DNA of 64,000 bases from Conexibacter woesei DSM 14684 (GTDB lineage: Bacteria > Actinomycetota > Thermoleophilia > Solirubrobacterales > Solirubrobacteraceae): positions 1,798,001-1,862,000 of the forward strand of contig NC_013739.1 in NCBI RefSeq assembly GCF_000025265.1, written 5' to 3'. Under the pieces are notes generated by a model. The model did not search any database. It had not been told where the DNA came from and saw nothing but the letters and a program-made list of their open reading frames with translations. Both the position numbers and the translations under genes were made by a program. Within the stretch, counting starts at the first letter, position 1. Each line of letters starts with the position of its first letter. Shown here one piece after another: positions 1 through 9,100 of this stretch.

Positions 1-806
1 CGGCGATCGACGGCTCGGAGCCGCAGACGCGGACGAACGTCGCGTTCGCGACCGACGCCGCCGGCGGCGGCTCGACCGCGCGCGTGATCGTCGTGCCGCG
101 CGGCGGCCCGTTCGACGCCGGCAGCCCGGCGCTGCAGGCGGCGTTGACGCGCGAAGCGAAGGGGACGGCCGCCGAGCTGGACGCGCACGCGCTCGTCGGC
201 GGCCCGGCCGTTCTGCTCGACGACTTCGACAGCGAGACGACCGCGCGCTTCCCGTTCCTCGTGCTCGCGCTCGTCGTGCTGACGTTCGTCGCGCTGCTGC
301 TGTTGTTCCGCTCGGTCGTGCTCGCGTTCGTGGCGGTCGCGCTGAACCTCGTGACGGTCGGCGCGGCGCTCGGCGTGCTGGTGATCTGCTTCCAGGGCGA
401 GGCGCCGCTGCTCGGCGGCCCCGGCTATCTCGACGCGATTGCGTTGAGCGGGATCTTCGCGATCGTGTTCGGCCTCTCGATCGACTACGAGGTGTTCCTC
501 ATCAGCCGCCTGCTGGAAGGCCGCGCGGTCACCGGCACGACCGACGGGGCGATCCGCTACGGGCTGGAGAAGACGGCGACGATCATCACCGGCGCGGCGG
601 TCGTGATGGCCGCCGTCTTCCTCGCCTTCGCGCTCTCGCCGGTCACCAACACGCGCCAGTTCGGGGTCGGCCTGACCGTCGCGGTGCTGCTCGACGCGAC
701 GGTCGTGCGGCTGATCCTGCTGCCGGCGTTGGTGCGCCTGTTCGGCGAGCGGACCTGGCCGGCTAGCGTCCGTATCTCGGACAGGGGTTCGACGCCTGCC
801 GAGTGA
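1..806 (+). CDS. MMPL-family membrane transporter, C-terminal part (5' end outside the window)
   Basis: The reading frame is open to the first base of the window, so this is the C-terminal part of a larger gene. The visible 268 residues start with a periplasmic/extracellular-type segment. They continue into at least five hydrophobic helices with the MMPL/RND signature GLSIDYEVFLISR, the family's proton-relay type segment. MMPL proteins export lipids or small molecules using proton motive force. The substrate cannot be told from this part. The 3' end overlaps the convergent secreted-protein gene by 44 bases. The family call is firm; which MMPL subgroup is not known. Confidence 0.85.
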   Translation, partial: AIDGSEPQTRTNVAFATDAAGGGSTARVIVVPRGGPFDAGSPALQAALTREAKGTAAELDAHALVGGPAVLLDDFDSETTARFPFLVLALVVLTFVALLLLFRSVVLAFVAVALNLVTVGAALGVLVICFQGEAPLLGGPGYLDAIALSGIFAIVFGLSIDYEVFLISRLLEGRAVTGTTDGAIRYGLEKTATIITGAAVVMAAVFLAFALSPVTNTRQFGVGLTVAVLLDATVVRLILLPALVRLFGERTWPASVRISDRGSTPAE

Positions 807-1677
807 TGTCCTCGGTCGGCGGGTCGTAGCCGTAGAACGCCTCGAACGAGATCAGGCCGGAGGCCGGGCAGGTCGGTCTCGTGAACCAGAACAGCTCTCT
901 GCCGTCCTTCTGCATTATCAGCCCGGGCGCCTTCACCTCGACCTGCGCGACGGAGACTCTGAACCCCTGGATGCGGCCGGTCGGGAGGATCATTCTGTAG
1001 CCGTATCTGCCGTCAGGGCTGGGATCGTTGACGATCCGCAGCGACACGTCGGCACGGCCTCTGATCAGTATGTCGCGGCGTCTGACGGCGGCCGAGTCCT
1101 GCTGCGGTATGCCGACGATCGAGAGCGAGGCGACGTCGCCGCGTCTGATCGGTCTGCCGAAGTAGATGAAGAGGTCGGCGGGGAAGACGTCCTCGATGCC
1201 GGGGCGCGAGTCGATCAATGCGGTGCCGGCGCCTATCTGCGCGCGTCTGCACGTCTGGAGCGTCGCGAGGAAGCGTCTCTCCTGCCGCGTTCTCGCCGTC
1301 CGTCTCATCACGCGGATGGCCGGGTCGAGATTGCGCAGGACGTTGTAGAGGCGCGGCTGCGGGTCCGCCCACGAGGCGGCGTTGATCAGCGCACCGCCGT
1401 CGCACCAGAACGACGGTCTGAGGAACTCTCTCCGCAGTCTCGCCCCGCCGGGCATGCGGAGCCAGTTCTCTCTCAGCTCCGGCGGCGGCCCACCGGTCGT
1501 GTCGAACGCGCGCGAGGTGAACGTCACCGTGAAGCGCCCGTCAGCCGTCGTGTCAGACAGCTGGAAGCTGAACTGCTGCACCGGCTCTGCGTGCGCGACG
1601 GCGGCGATGCCGGCGACGCCCGCGCCTCCGGCCGCGATAGCGCCGATCGCGAGCATCGCACGACGGATCCTCGACAC
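763..1677 (-). CDS. Secreted protein of unknown function
   Basis: 304 residues. The N-terminus has arginines, a hydrophobic run and an Ala-His-Ala cleavage-type site near residue 30, so it is probably exported by Sec. The mature part is rich in beta-prone stretches and has several cysteines that could form disulphides (a Thr-Cys-Pro motif near the C-terminus). I do not recognise the family. The layout (cysteines around an internal Gly-rich segment, then GRYGYR, then a late Cys-Pro) resembles the secreted protein at 63081-63821, so both may belong to one actinobacterial family. Arginine is often AGA, unlike the enzyme genes nearby. It ends inside the convergent MMPL gene. Confidence 0.6.
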   Translation of the reverse strand: MSRIRRAMLAIGAIAAGGAGVAGIAAVAHAEPVQQFSFQLSDTTADGRFTVTFTSRAFDTTGGPPPELRENWLRMPGGARLRREFLRPSFWCDGGALINAASWADPQPRLYNVLRNLDPAIRVMRRTARTRQERRFLATLQTCRRAQIGAGTALIDSRPGIEDVFPADLFIYFGRPIRRGDVASLSIVGIPQQDSAAVRRRDILIRGRADVSLRIVNDPSPDGRYGYRMILPTGRIQGFRVSVAQVEVKAPGLIMQKDGRELFWFTRPTCPASGLISFEAFYGYDPPTEDITRQASNPCPRYGR

Positions 1678-1708
1678 GACTCCTCCTCCGCAGGAAAGAA
1701 GCTCAATG

Positions 1709-2508
1709 CTACGCCGCCCCGCAGGGCCGCGAGCCGCTTCGCAGGGCCGCCCGCAGCTGCTCGGCGACCGCGTCCGCGCGGCGGGTCACGTCGTCGTGGG
1801 TGAAGCGCAGGACGCGCCAGCCCTCCAGCGTGAGCGGGTGAGCTGCGCGGCGCGCGCTCGCACCTCCGCGAGCGCGGCGTGCATCACGGCGTGCCCGCTC
1901 CCGCGCCGCCCGCGCGTGCGCTCCAGCGCCGCCTCGATCGCGCGCAGGTCGAACGTGCGCTGCCGGTCGGCCGCGCGCAGCGCGTTTGTGAGCTGGTCGG
2001 GCGGGACGACCTCCGCGAGGTCGACGAGCGTGCGGGCGACGGTCGTCACGGGCACGCCGTCGACGCTCGCGACGTCGCGAGCGTCGAGCGAGCGGCGCGC
2101 GTGGACGACGATCCGTGCCGAGCCGATGCGATGGGCCGCCGTCGTGACGTCGATCGCGCGCCGGTTGTCGGGCCGCAGGTCGTGAAGCGCGGCCGCCGAG
2201 CGGTGGCTGAGGACCGCGCCGGGGCCGGTCGCCAGGACCGCGGCGAGCCAGTGCCCGTTGCGTGTGAGCCGCGCATGACCGGCCGCGTAGACCCCGGGAT
2301 GCAGCCTCAGCAGACGTCCGTTCGTGAGGCGCCAGTCGAGCGCCCGGCCCGTGACGCCCGCGTCGCGCAGCTGCCCGCGGGAGACGACGCCGTGCTGCCT
2401 CGCCGCGAGCGCCGCGATGGTGTGGTCAGGGTGAGCAGTGTCGGATCGGCCACGCACACCGTGGTCGATCCGACGGTCCTCGAAGCGCGCCCCGGTCACG
2501 CCCCTCAC
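1709..2508 (-). pseudogene. Decayed AbiEi-type antitoxin / DUF559 protein
   Basis: The N-terminal 200 residues look like the AbiEi-type winged-helix antitoxin domain (AALAARQHGVVSRGQLRDAG, then LHPGVYAAGH and TVARTLVDLAEVV). In this family a DUF559 (Vsr-like nuclease fold) domain normally follows. Here the open frame runs into unrelated residues and stops at 1786. In the next frame the typical DUF559 tail survives (LEGWRVLRFTHDDVTRRADA), reading to a stop at 1709-1711. The core of DUF559 is missing and the tail is out of frame, so an internal deletion with frameshift is the simplest reading. The true start is uncertain; the conserved part begins near 2420. No toxin partner gene is adjacent. 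Confidence 0.7.
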
Positions 2509-2574
2509 CCTCGCAAGGAGCAGGTGACGTGTGGGCCCCGGAACGCGTCCGAAGAGAGCAGGAGTGGCTGGTAC

Positions 2575-4134
2575 TCAGCCGGCCACCGGCTCTGCCGTGC
2601 CGGCAGGGGCGCCGACCTCGGCTGGCGCCTCGGGCTTGTGGCGTGGCAGGAACAGCGCCGGGATCAGGCCGAGCAGCAGCAGCACGACGGGGAACCAGAA
2701 CGTGTGCGCGAAGGCGTCCGCGAGTGCGGGCGCGACCTGCTCGCGCGCGGCCGGCGGGATCGCCTGCAGCGCGCCGAGGCCGCTCTCGCCGCCGCCGCCC
2801 GCGGCGGCGCGCGGCACGGCGTCGGTGATCTGGTTCTGCAGCACGACCGCGAACAGCGCGGTGCCGATCGAGCCGCCGACGCGCATCAGGATGTTGAGCG
2901 TCGTCGTCGCGCGCGGGACGGCCGCGTGCGAGAGCGTCTGGTAGGCGGCCGCCATCGCCGGCATCATCGTCGCGCCGGTGCCGAGGCCGGCGACGAACAG
3001 CGACCCCGCGAGCAGCACGTAGCTCGTGTCGGCGCCGAGCTGGGTGTAGGTGAAGTACCCGAGCGCGACGAGCGGCAGGCCGCTCAGCACGACCCAGCCG
3101 GCGGCGCCGCGGTCGACGATCCGCCCGGAGATCGGCATCATCACCGCCGCGCCGATCCCCTGCGGGGCCATCAGCAGGCCGGCGGAGAGCGCCGTCTCGC
3201 CGCGCACCACCTGATAGTAGAGCGGGAACAGCAGCATCGCGCCGAACATCGCGGTGCCGAACAGGACGGTCACGCCGGCAGCCGCCGAGAAGGCGCGCAC
3301 CTTGAAGAGGGTGAGGTCGATCAGCGGGTGCGGTGAGCGGAGCGCGTGGACGCAGAAGGCGGCGATCAGCAGCACGCCGGCGACCATCGGCGCCCACGCG
3401 TCAAGCGCGCCGAGGCCGCCGCTCGACGACGTCTCGGCGAGGCCGAAGACGAACAGCGCGAGGCCGGGGGAGAGCAGCGCCAGGCCGAGCAGGTCGAGCT
3501 TCTCGCCCGGTCTCGGCACGTCTCTGTCGAGGATCCGCCAGGCGAGCGGGAGCGCGATCAGGCCGATCGGGACGTTGACGTAGAAGATCCAGCGCCACGA
3601 GGCGTCGTCGACGAGCCAGCCGCCGATCACGGGGCCGAGGATCGGGCCGAGCAGCATCGGCACGCCGACGATCGACATCACGCGCCCGACGCGCTGCGGG
3701 CCGGCCGTCTGCGCCAGCACGGTCATGCCGGCCGGCATCACCATGCCGCCGCCGATCCCCTGCAGGACGCGGAACGCTATGAGCGACTCGGCGCTCCAGG
3801 CGAGGCCGCAGAGGGCGGAGCCGAGCACGAACAGCGCGACCGAGCCCATCCACAGCCGTTTGGTGCCGAAGCGGTCGGCCGCCCAGCCGGTCAGCGGGAT
3901 CACGGTCGCGAGCGCGAGCAGGTAGGCGGTCGAGACCCATTGGATCGTCGACAGCGAGACGGAGAAGTCTCTCGCAAGCGTGTCGATCGCGACGTTGACG
4001 ATCGTCGTGTCGAGGATCGTCATGACGGCGCCGAGGACGACGACGCCGGCGACCACGAGGACGTGGCGTTCGAGTGGTTCGGGCTTCCCGCCGGCGCCGG
4101 CGGCGGGTCCTGCAGTGCTGTCGGGGCCTGACAT
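2575..4134 (-). CDS. MFS drug efflux transporter, DHA2 (EmrB/QacA) family
   Basis: 519 residues from the ATG at 4134, chosen over the GTG at 4137 because AGGAG (complement of 4141-4145) then sits six bases upstream. About 14 membrane helices are visible. DHA2 signatures are motif A-like GWAADRFGTKRLW after helix 2 and motif C-like GPILGPVIGGWLVDD in helix 5, plus the early D-T-T-I-V-N motif in helix 1 (ILDTTIVNVAID). Such pumps expel drugs or toxic metabolites in exchange for protons. The gene diverges from a marR gene, and a palindrome between them suggests repression lifted by a ligand. The substrate is unknown. Confidence 0.92.
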   Translation of the reverse strand: MSGPDSTAGPAAGAGGKPEPLERHVLVVAGVVVLGAVMTILDTTIVNVAIDTLARDFSVSLSTIQWVSTAYLLALATVIPLTGWAADRFGTKRLWMGSVALFVLGSALCGLAWSAESLIAFRVLQGIGGGMVMPAGMTVLAQTAGPQRVGRVMSIVGVPMLLGPILGPVIGGWLVDDASWRWIFYVNVPIGLIALPLAWRILDRDVPRPGEKLDLLGLALLSPGLALFVFGLAETSSSGGLGALDAWAPMVAGVLLIAAFCVHALRSPHPLIDLTLFKVRAFSAAAGVTVLFGTAMFGAMLLFPLYYQVVRGETALSAGLLMAPQGIGAAVMMPISGRIVDRGAAGWVVLSGLPLVALGYFTYTQLGADTSYVLLAGSLFVAGLGTGATMMPAMAAAYQTLSHAAVPRATTTLNILMRVGGSIGTALFAVVLQNQITDAVPRAAAGGGGESGLGALQAIPPAAREQVAPALADAFAHTFWFPVVLLLLGLIPALFLPRHKPEAPAEVGAPAGTAEPVAG

Positions 4135-4161
4135 CACACGCTCCTGGGTTAGATCACGGCG

Positions 4162-4188
4162 TGAATCGTTCCAGATCTGAACGATTCA
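4162..4188. promoter_or_regulatory. Palindromic operator between the MFS and marR genes
   Basis: Perfect 10-base inverted repeat TGAATCGTTC (4162-4171) and GAACGATTCA (4179-4188) around CAGATCT. It lies in the 102-base divergent intergenic region. MarR dimers bind palindromes of this size, so this is the likely autoregulatory and pump operator. A weaker inverted repeat, TTCC-GACTT-GGAA at 4201-4213, follows and shares GAAC-type half-sites; it may be a second site nearer the marR start. The binding protein is inferred from position only. Confidence 0.7.
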
Positions 4189-4236
4189 TGCAAGTAACCA
4201 TTCCGACTTGGAACGAGATGCTAGGGTTCATCTCCG

Positions 4237-4710
4237 ATGTCCCCACACAGCCCCGATGCCATGCGCGGCGTCACGTTCGTGCTCTCGCAGCTCGGCTTCC
4301 ACGTCTCGCAGCGCTTCGCCGAGCAGATCGAGCCGCTCGGCCTGATCCCCCCGCACGTCGGGATCCTCCAGCTCGTCCAGCGCGAGCCCGGGCAGAGCCA
4401 GCAGGCGCTCGCGCGCAAGCTCGGGATCGCGCCGAACCGGCTCGTCGGCCTGATCGACGAGCTGGAGGCGCGCGGCCTGCTGCGACGTGAGCGCGTGCCC
4501 TCCGACCGGCGCGTCTCGGCACTCCACCTGACGCCCGACGGCGAGCGGATCGTCACCGAGATCCGCCGCGCCGGCGCCGAGCACGAGGCCGAGATCACGG
4601 CTGCGCTGAACGACAGAGAGCGCGCGACCCTCGCGGCGCTGTTGCGCCGCGTCGCCGACGAGCAGGGCCTCGCCCCGGGCATCCACCCGGGGCTGCGCAA
4701 GCTGCGCTGA
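4237..4710 (+). CDS. MarR-family transcriptional regulator
   Basis: 157 residues with a MarR winged helix-turn-helix: helices from about residue 45 (GQSQQALARKLGIAPNRLV), the recognition region (GLIDELEARGLLRRERVPSD) and the wing with the family Asp-Arg-Arg (DRRVSALHLTPDGE). It diverges from the DHA2 pump and probably represses it through the operator at 4162-4188. The start ATG has only a weak ribosome binding site. The last codons lie in the first unit of a 23-base tandem repeat that continues past the stop. Confidence 0.9.
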   Translation: MSPHSPDAMRGVTFVLSQLGFHVSQRFAEQIEPLGLIPPHVGILQLVQREPGQSQQALARKLGIAPNRLVGLIDELEARGLLRRERVPSDRRVSALHLTPDGERIVTEIRRAGAEHEAEITAALNDRERATLAALLRRVADEQGLAPGIHPGLRKLR

Positions 4711-4756
4711 GCGGGCTGCGCAAGCTGCGCTGAGCCGGCTGCGCAAGCTGCGCTGA
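4691..4756. repeat. Three-copy 23-base tandem repeat at the end of marR
   Basis: GGCTGCGCAAGCTGCGCTGA starts at 4691, 4714 and 4737, a period of 23 bases. The first copy encodes the last MarR residues (GLRKLR and stop); the next two are downstream and each repeats the stop codon. Each unit contains GCGCA-AGC-TGCGC, a short inverted repeat, so the array could fold into hairpins and act as a terminator. It looks like a recent local duplication. Confidence 0.75.
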
Positions 4757-4839
4757 GCGGCCCGGTGCCAGGCGCGCGCGACGCCGCCGCGCGGCGCGCC
4801 GGTCCGTCCGACCGCGGGCGTACCTTCCTGAACCCCCGC

Positions 4840-5051
4840 GCACATATCGCGGGACGTGACGGTCAGCGAAGTCCGGTGCGAACCCGGCGCTGTCCCGCAA
4901 CGGCAATGCCCTCGCTCGCGCACCCGCGCGAGGAGGGACGAGTCCGGTCGCCTGGTCGCCACGTCGTCGGAACGTCCTCGGTCGAAGGACTGCCCTCGCA
5001 GCGCCGCATGCCGGCGCTGGGCCTCCTTCCCCGACCCCAAGGAGGCCCCAG
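4840..5051 (+). promoter_or_regulatory. Cobalamin riboswitch controlling nrdBA
   Basis: The conserved core GTCCGGTGCGAACCCGG followed by GCTGTCCCGCAACGG (4870-4903 region) and the later GAGTCCGGTCGCCTG (about 4939-4953) match the cobalamin riboswitch consensus. The expression platform is clear: GGGCCTCCTT (5019-5028) pairs perfectly with AAGGAGGCCC (5039-5048). This buries the Shine-Dalgarno AAGGAGG (5039-5045) six bases before the TTG start of nrdB. Known logic: bound cobalamin shuts off a B12-independent enzyme. The class I nrdABS operon of Streptomyces coelicolor is controlled in this way. The 5' boundary is approximate. Confidence 0.88.
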
Positions 5052-6146
5052 TTGGCGAGCACCACCAAGACCTACGAGATCGGACCCCGCAGCTTCGTCC
5101 TGGACCAGGCGAAGGCCGAGGCGGCGCTCGCCGCCAAGCGCGTCGTCGGCGGCCGCGAGACGATGACGTTCAACCTGCTCCCGCTGCGCTACGGCTGGGC
5201 GTACGAGCTGTACCGCACGATGAAGGCAAACCACTGGGAGCCGGAAGACGTCCAGATGGCGAAGGACATCGAGCAGTGGCGCGACGAGCGCGCGCTGAGC
5301 GAGATCGACCGCTGGATCGTGCGGATGGCGATCGGCTACTTCTCCGCCGCGGAGGGGATCGTCGGCGACAACATCCTCCACGTCGTGCGCGAGCTGATGA
5401 CCGCGTCGGAGCTGAAGCTCGTGCTCGGCCGCCACGCGCACGAGGAGAACATCCACGCCGACTCGCTGCTCTACATGATCTCCTCGCTCGGGATCGACCC
5501 GCACGAGTGCGAGGCGATGTTCGACGATATTCCGACGATCCGCGCCAAGAACGCGTTCGTCACGAGCGCGTCGCAGGCGCTGCGGCGCGACCTCGACATG
5601 CAGGACCCGAGGTCCGTCGCGCTGCTGGCGAAGAACATTTTCCTGTTCGGCCAGTGCATGGAGGGGACGCAGTTCTACGGCCTCTTCGGGATGGTCCTGT
5701 CGCTCTACCGCCAGGGCAAGCTGCCCGGCATCGGGACGATGTTCCGCTACACGCTGCGCGACGAGTCCAACCACATCGAGCTGTTCCGCCGCCTGCTGCG
5801 CGAGCTGGTCGCCGAGAACCCGGAGATCTGGACGGCAGAGTTCCGCGACGAGCTGCGCGAGCTGATGCGCGAGGCGGTCGCGCTGGAGCAGCGCTTCATC
5901 GACGACTGCCTGCCGGTCGAGGGCGTCGGCCTCAACGCCGACGAGTTCGCGCAGTACATCGACTACATCGCCGACCGCCGCCTGGAGGGCGTCGGGCTGG
6001 AGCCGCTGAAGCCCGGGGTAGAGAACCCGCTGCCGTGGCTGGCCGAGCTGATGGACGTCCGCAAGGAGCAGAACTTCTTCGAGGGACGCGTGACCGAATA
6101 CCAGAAGGCCTCGGCGCTCGCCGCGGTCTCCGACGACGAGCTGTAG
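5052..6146 (+). CDS. nrdB: Ribonucleotide reductase small subunit (R2), probable class Ic type
   Basis: 364 residues from a TTG start with AAGGAGG six bases upstream. Together with NrdA it makes deoxyribonucleotides aerobically without B12. It has a ferritin-like di-metal site. Ligands read as E101 (SAAEGIVGDN), E132 and H135 (EENIHADS), E204 (CMEGTQF), E238 and H241 (RDESNH). Four residues after H135, where class Ia R2 has its radical tyrosine, there is Leu139. The first ligand is Glu rather than Asp, as in chlamydial R2. That suggests a class Ic-like enzyme using a Mn/Fe centre instead of a tyrosyl radical (inference). It is ten bases upstream of nrdA and under a cobalamin riboswitch. Confidence 0.92.
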   Translation: MASTTKTYEIGPRSFVLDQAKAEAALAAKRVVGGRETMTFNLLPLRYGWAYELYRTMKANHWEPEDVQMAKDIEQWRDERALSEIDRWIVRMAIGYFSAAEGIVGDNILHVVRELMTASELKLVLGRHAHEENIHADSLLYMISSLGIDPHECEAMFDDIPTIRAKNAFVTSASQALRRDLDMQDPRSVALLAKNIFLFGQCMEGTQFYGLFGMVLSLYRQGKLPGIGTMFRYTLRDESNHIELFRRLLRELVAENPEIWTAEFRDELRELMREAVALEQRFIDDCLPVEGVGLNADEFAQYIDYIADRRLEGVGLEPLKPGVENPLPWLAELMDVRKEQNFFEGRVTEYQKASALAAVSDDEL

Positions 6147-6155
6147 GAGCCGCGG

Positions 6156-9100
6156 ATGCCGATCGAATTCGAAGAGATCCTGCGCGACCTCGAGCTGAAG
6201 CGGGCGGCCGCGCTGCCCGGCGACGCCGGTCCCGCGGTCGACGTCGAGTCCGCGCTCGCGGAGCTGGAGCTGGAGCCCGCCGCGGCGCAGCTCGCGCTGA
6301 CGCTCGTCGACGAGGACGGCGGCGAGCGGCCGCTGACGCCGGCCGTCGTCGGCCGGCTCGTCGCCGACGCGCTGACGACGCTCGCCCTCGCCGGCGGCGA
6401 GGCCGACGCCGACACCGCCGCCGCGCGCGCGATCGTGCGCGCCGCGACGCGCCAGAGCATCGCGCGGCTCGCCGCCGCCGCCGAGGGCGGCGCGCGCTCG
6501 GTCACCGAGACCGACCTCTCGACGCTCGTCGAGGCCGCGCTGATCGACGCCGGCCACTACGAGCTGGCGAAGGCGCTCGTGCTGCGGCGCGCGCGGCCGA
6601 GCGCGAGCGGGGACGACGTCGCCGCCCGCCCGGCGGGCGCGCTGCGGCTGATCCGGCGCTCCGGCCACGTGACGGCGTGGGAGCCGGCGAAGATCGAGGT
6701 CGCGATCCGCAAGGCGTTCCTCTCGCTCCAGGCCGACTCCGAGCCGGCCGTCGCGCTCGCCGCGCGCGTCTCCGAGCGCGCGCACGCGCTCGGGATGGCG
6801 TACGTGCCGATCGAGACCGTCCAGGACATAGTCCAGGAGGAGCTGGTGCTCGCCGGCCACATGCGCGCGGCCGAGCGCTACATCGTCTACCGCGCCGAGC
6901 GCTCGCTCCTGCGCGCGCAGGATGCACCTGTCCCCGGTGCGCCCGGGTCCGGCGCCCAGCCGCCCGTCCCGGTGATCGAGCTGGACGGGACCGAGTCGCT
7001 GTGGGGCGGGGAGGACCTGCGCGCGCGGATCGCGTTCGCCGCGATCGGCCTCGACCTGCCGCTCGCGCCGGAGGAGCTGGAGCGCGAGCTGCGGCGCGCG
7101 ATCCGGCCCGGGATCAAGCGCGCCGACCTGCGCCGGCTGACCGTCCTCAACGCGAAGGCGCTGGTCGAGCGCGACAGCGACTTCTCCCGCTTCGCCGGCC
7201 GGATCCTGCTCTCGCACGTCTACGAGGAGGCGCTTGCGTGGGACATCGTCCGCGACGGCGTCGGCGCGCTGAAGGCCGCGCACGAGCGCGGGCTGCGAGC
7301 GCTGCTGGAGCACGGCGTCGCGATCGGGCGGATCGACCCGGCGCTGCACGACTACGACGTGGCGCGGCTGGCCGCGGCGCTCGATCCGACGGCCGACCTC
7401 GACTTCGACTTCCTCGGCCTCCAGACGCTCTACGACCGCTATCTGATCGTCGACAAGAAGGCCGCCGAGCCGCGCCGGATCGAGACGCCGCAGCTGTTCT
7501 GGATGCGGGTCGCGATGGGCGTCTGCCTGACCGCGCGCGACGGCGACCCGGCCGCGCGCGAGGAGCGCGCGATCGACCTCTACACGATGTACAAGCAGCG
7601 CCGCTTCTGCTCCTCGACGCCGACGCTGTTCAACGCCGGTACGCCCCATTCGCAGCTGTCGTCCTGCTACCTCTACAAGATCGAGGACACGCTCTCCTCG
7701 ATCGTCGGCCGCGGCATCGCCGAGAACGCGATGTGCTCGAAGTGGGCCGGCGGCCTCGGCGGCTCGTGGACGGCGGTGCGCGGCACCGGCTCGCACATCG
7801 AGTCGACCAACGGCGAGAGCCAGGGCGTCGTGCCGTTCCTGAAGATGCACAACGACCAGCTCGTCGCGGTCAACCAGGGCGGCAAGCGGGCCGGCTCCGG
7901 CTGCGCCTACCTGGAGGTGTGGCACAACGACATCCGCGAGTTCCTCGAGCTGCGCCGCAACACCGGCGACGAGCGCCGCCGCACGCACGACATGAACACC
8001 GCCAACTGGATCCCGGACCTGTTCATGAAGCGCGTCGAGGCGCGCGAGCAGTGGACGCTGTTCCGCTCCAACGACGTGCCCGACCTGCACGAGACGTACG
8101 GGCGCGACTTCGAGGCCCGCTACGAGGCGTACGAGGCGCGGGTCGACGCGGGCGAGCTGCACGGCGAGCGGATCCCGGCGATCGAGCTGTGGAAGCAGAT
8201 GCTGAAGCTGCTGTTCGAGACCGGCCACCCGTGGATCACGTTCAAGGACCCCTGCAACGTGCGCTCGCCGCAGGACCACGCCGGCGTCGTCCACAGCTCG
8301 AACCTCTGCACCGAGATCACGCTCAACACCGGACCCGACGAGACCGCCGTCTGCAACCTCGGCTCGGTCGTGATCGACCAGCACCTGGACGCCGCCGGCG
8401 AGATCGACCACGCGAAGCTGCGCGCGACGATCCGCGTCGCGGTGCGGGCGCTCGACGACGTGATCGACGTCAACTTCTACCCGACCGAGCCGGCGAGAAC
8501 GGCGAACGGCCGCCACCGCCCGGTCGGCCTCGGCGTGATGGGCCTCCAGTACGCGCTCTACCGCAAGGGGCTCGCGTTCGGCTCGCCGGAGGCGCTCGCG
8601 TTCGGCGACGAGATGATGGAGGCGATCGCCTTCTACGCCTACGAGGCGTCGAGCGACCTCGCCGCCGAGCGCGGCACCTACCAGTCGTACGCCGGCTCGA
8701 AGTGGGATCGCGGGCTGCTGCCGCAGGACACGCTCGACCTGCTGGAGGAGGAGCGCGGCCAGCCGATCGAGGTCGAGCGCGGCGGCCGGATGGACTGGAC
8801 GCCGCTGCGCGCGAAGATCGCCGCGCAGGGGATGCGCAACTCGAACGTGCTCGCGATCGCCCCGACCGCGACGATCGCCAACATCATGGGCACCTCGCCG
8901 TGCATCGAGCCGATGTACAAGAACCTGTTCGCGAAGTCGAACCTGTCGGGCGACTTCACGATCCTGAACCCGTTCCTCGTCCGCGACCTGAAGGCCGCGG
9001 GTGTGTGGAGCGGCGCGCTGGCGGAGCGGCTGAAGGTGGTCGAGGGCGACCTGGAGCAGGTGCCCGAGGTCCCGGCGGCGCTGCGCGCTCTCTACCGCAC

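Noticed and set aside
4815-4860. A separate small gene or promoter in front of the nrdB riboswitch
   Set aside because: The frame has no credible start or domain; the stretch is best read as the leader of the riboswitch.
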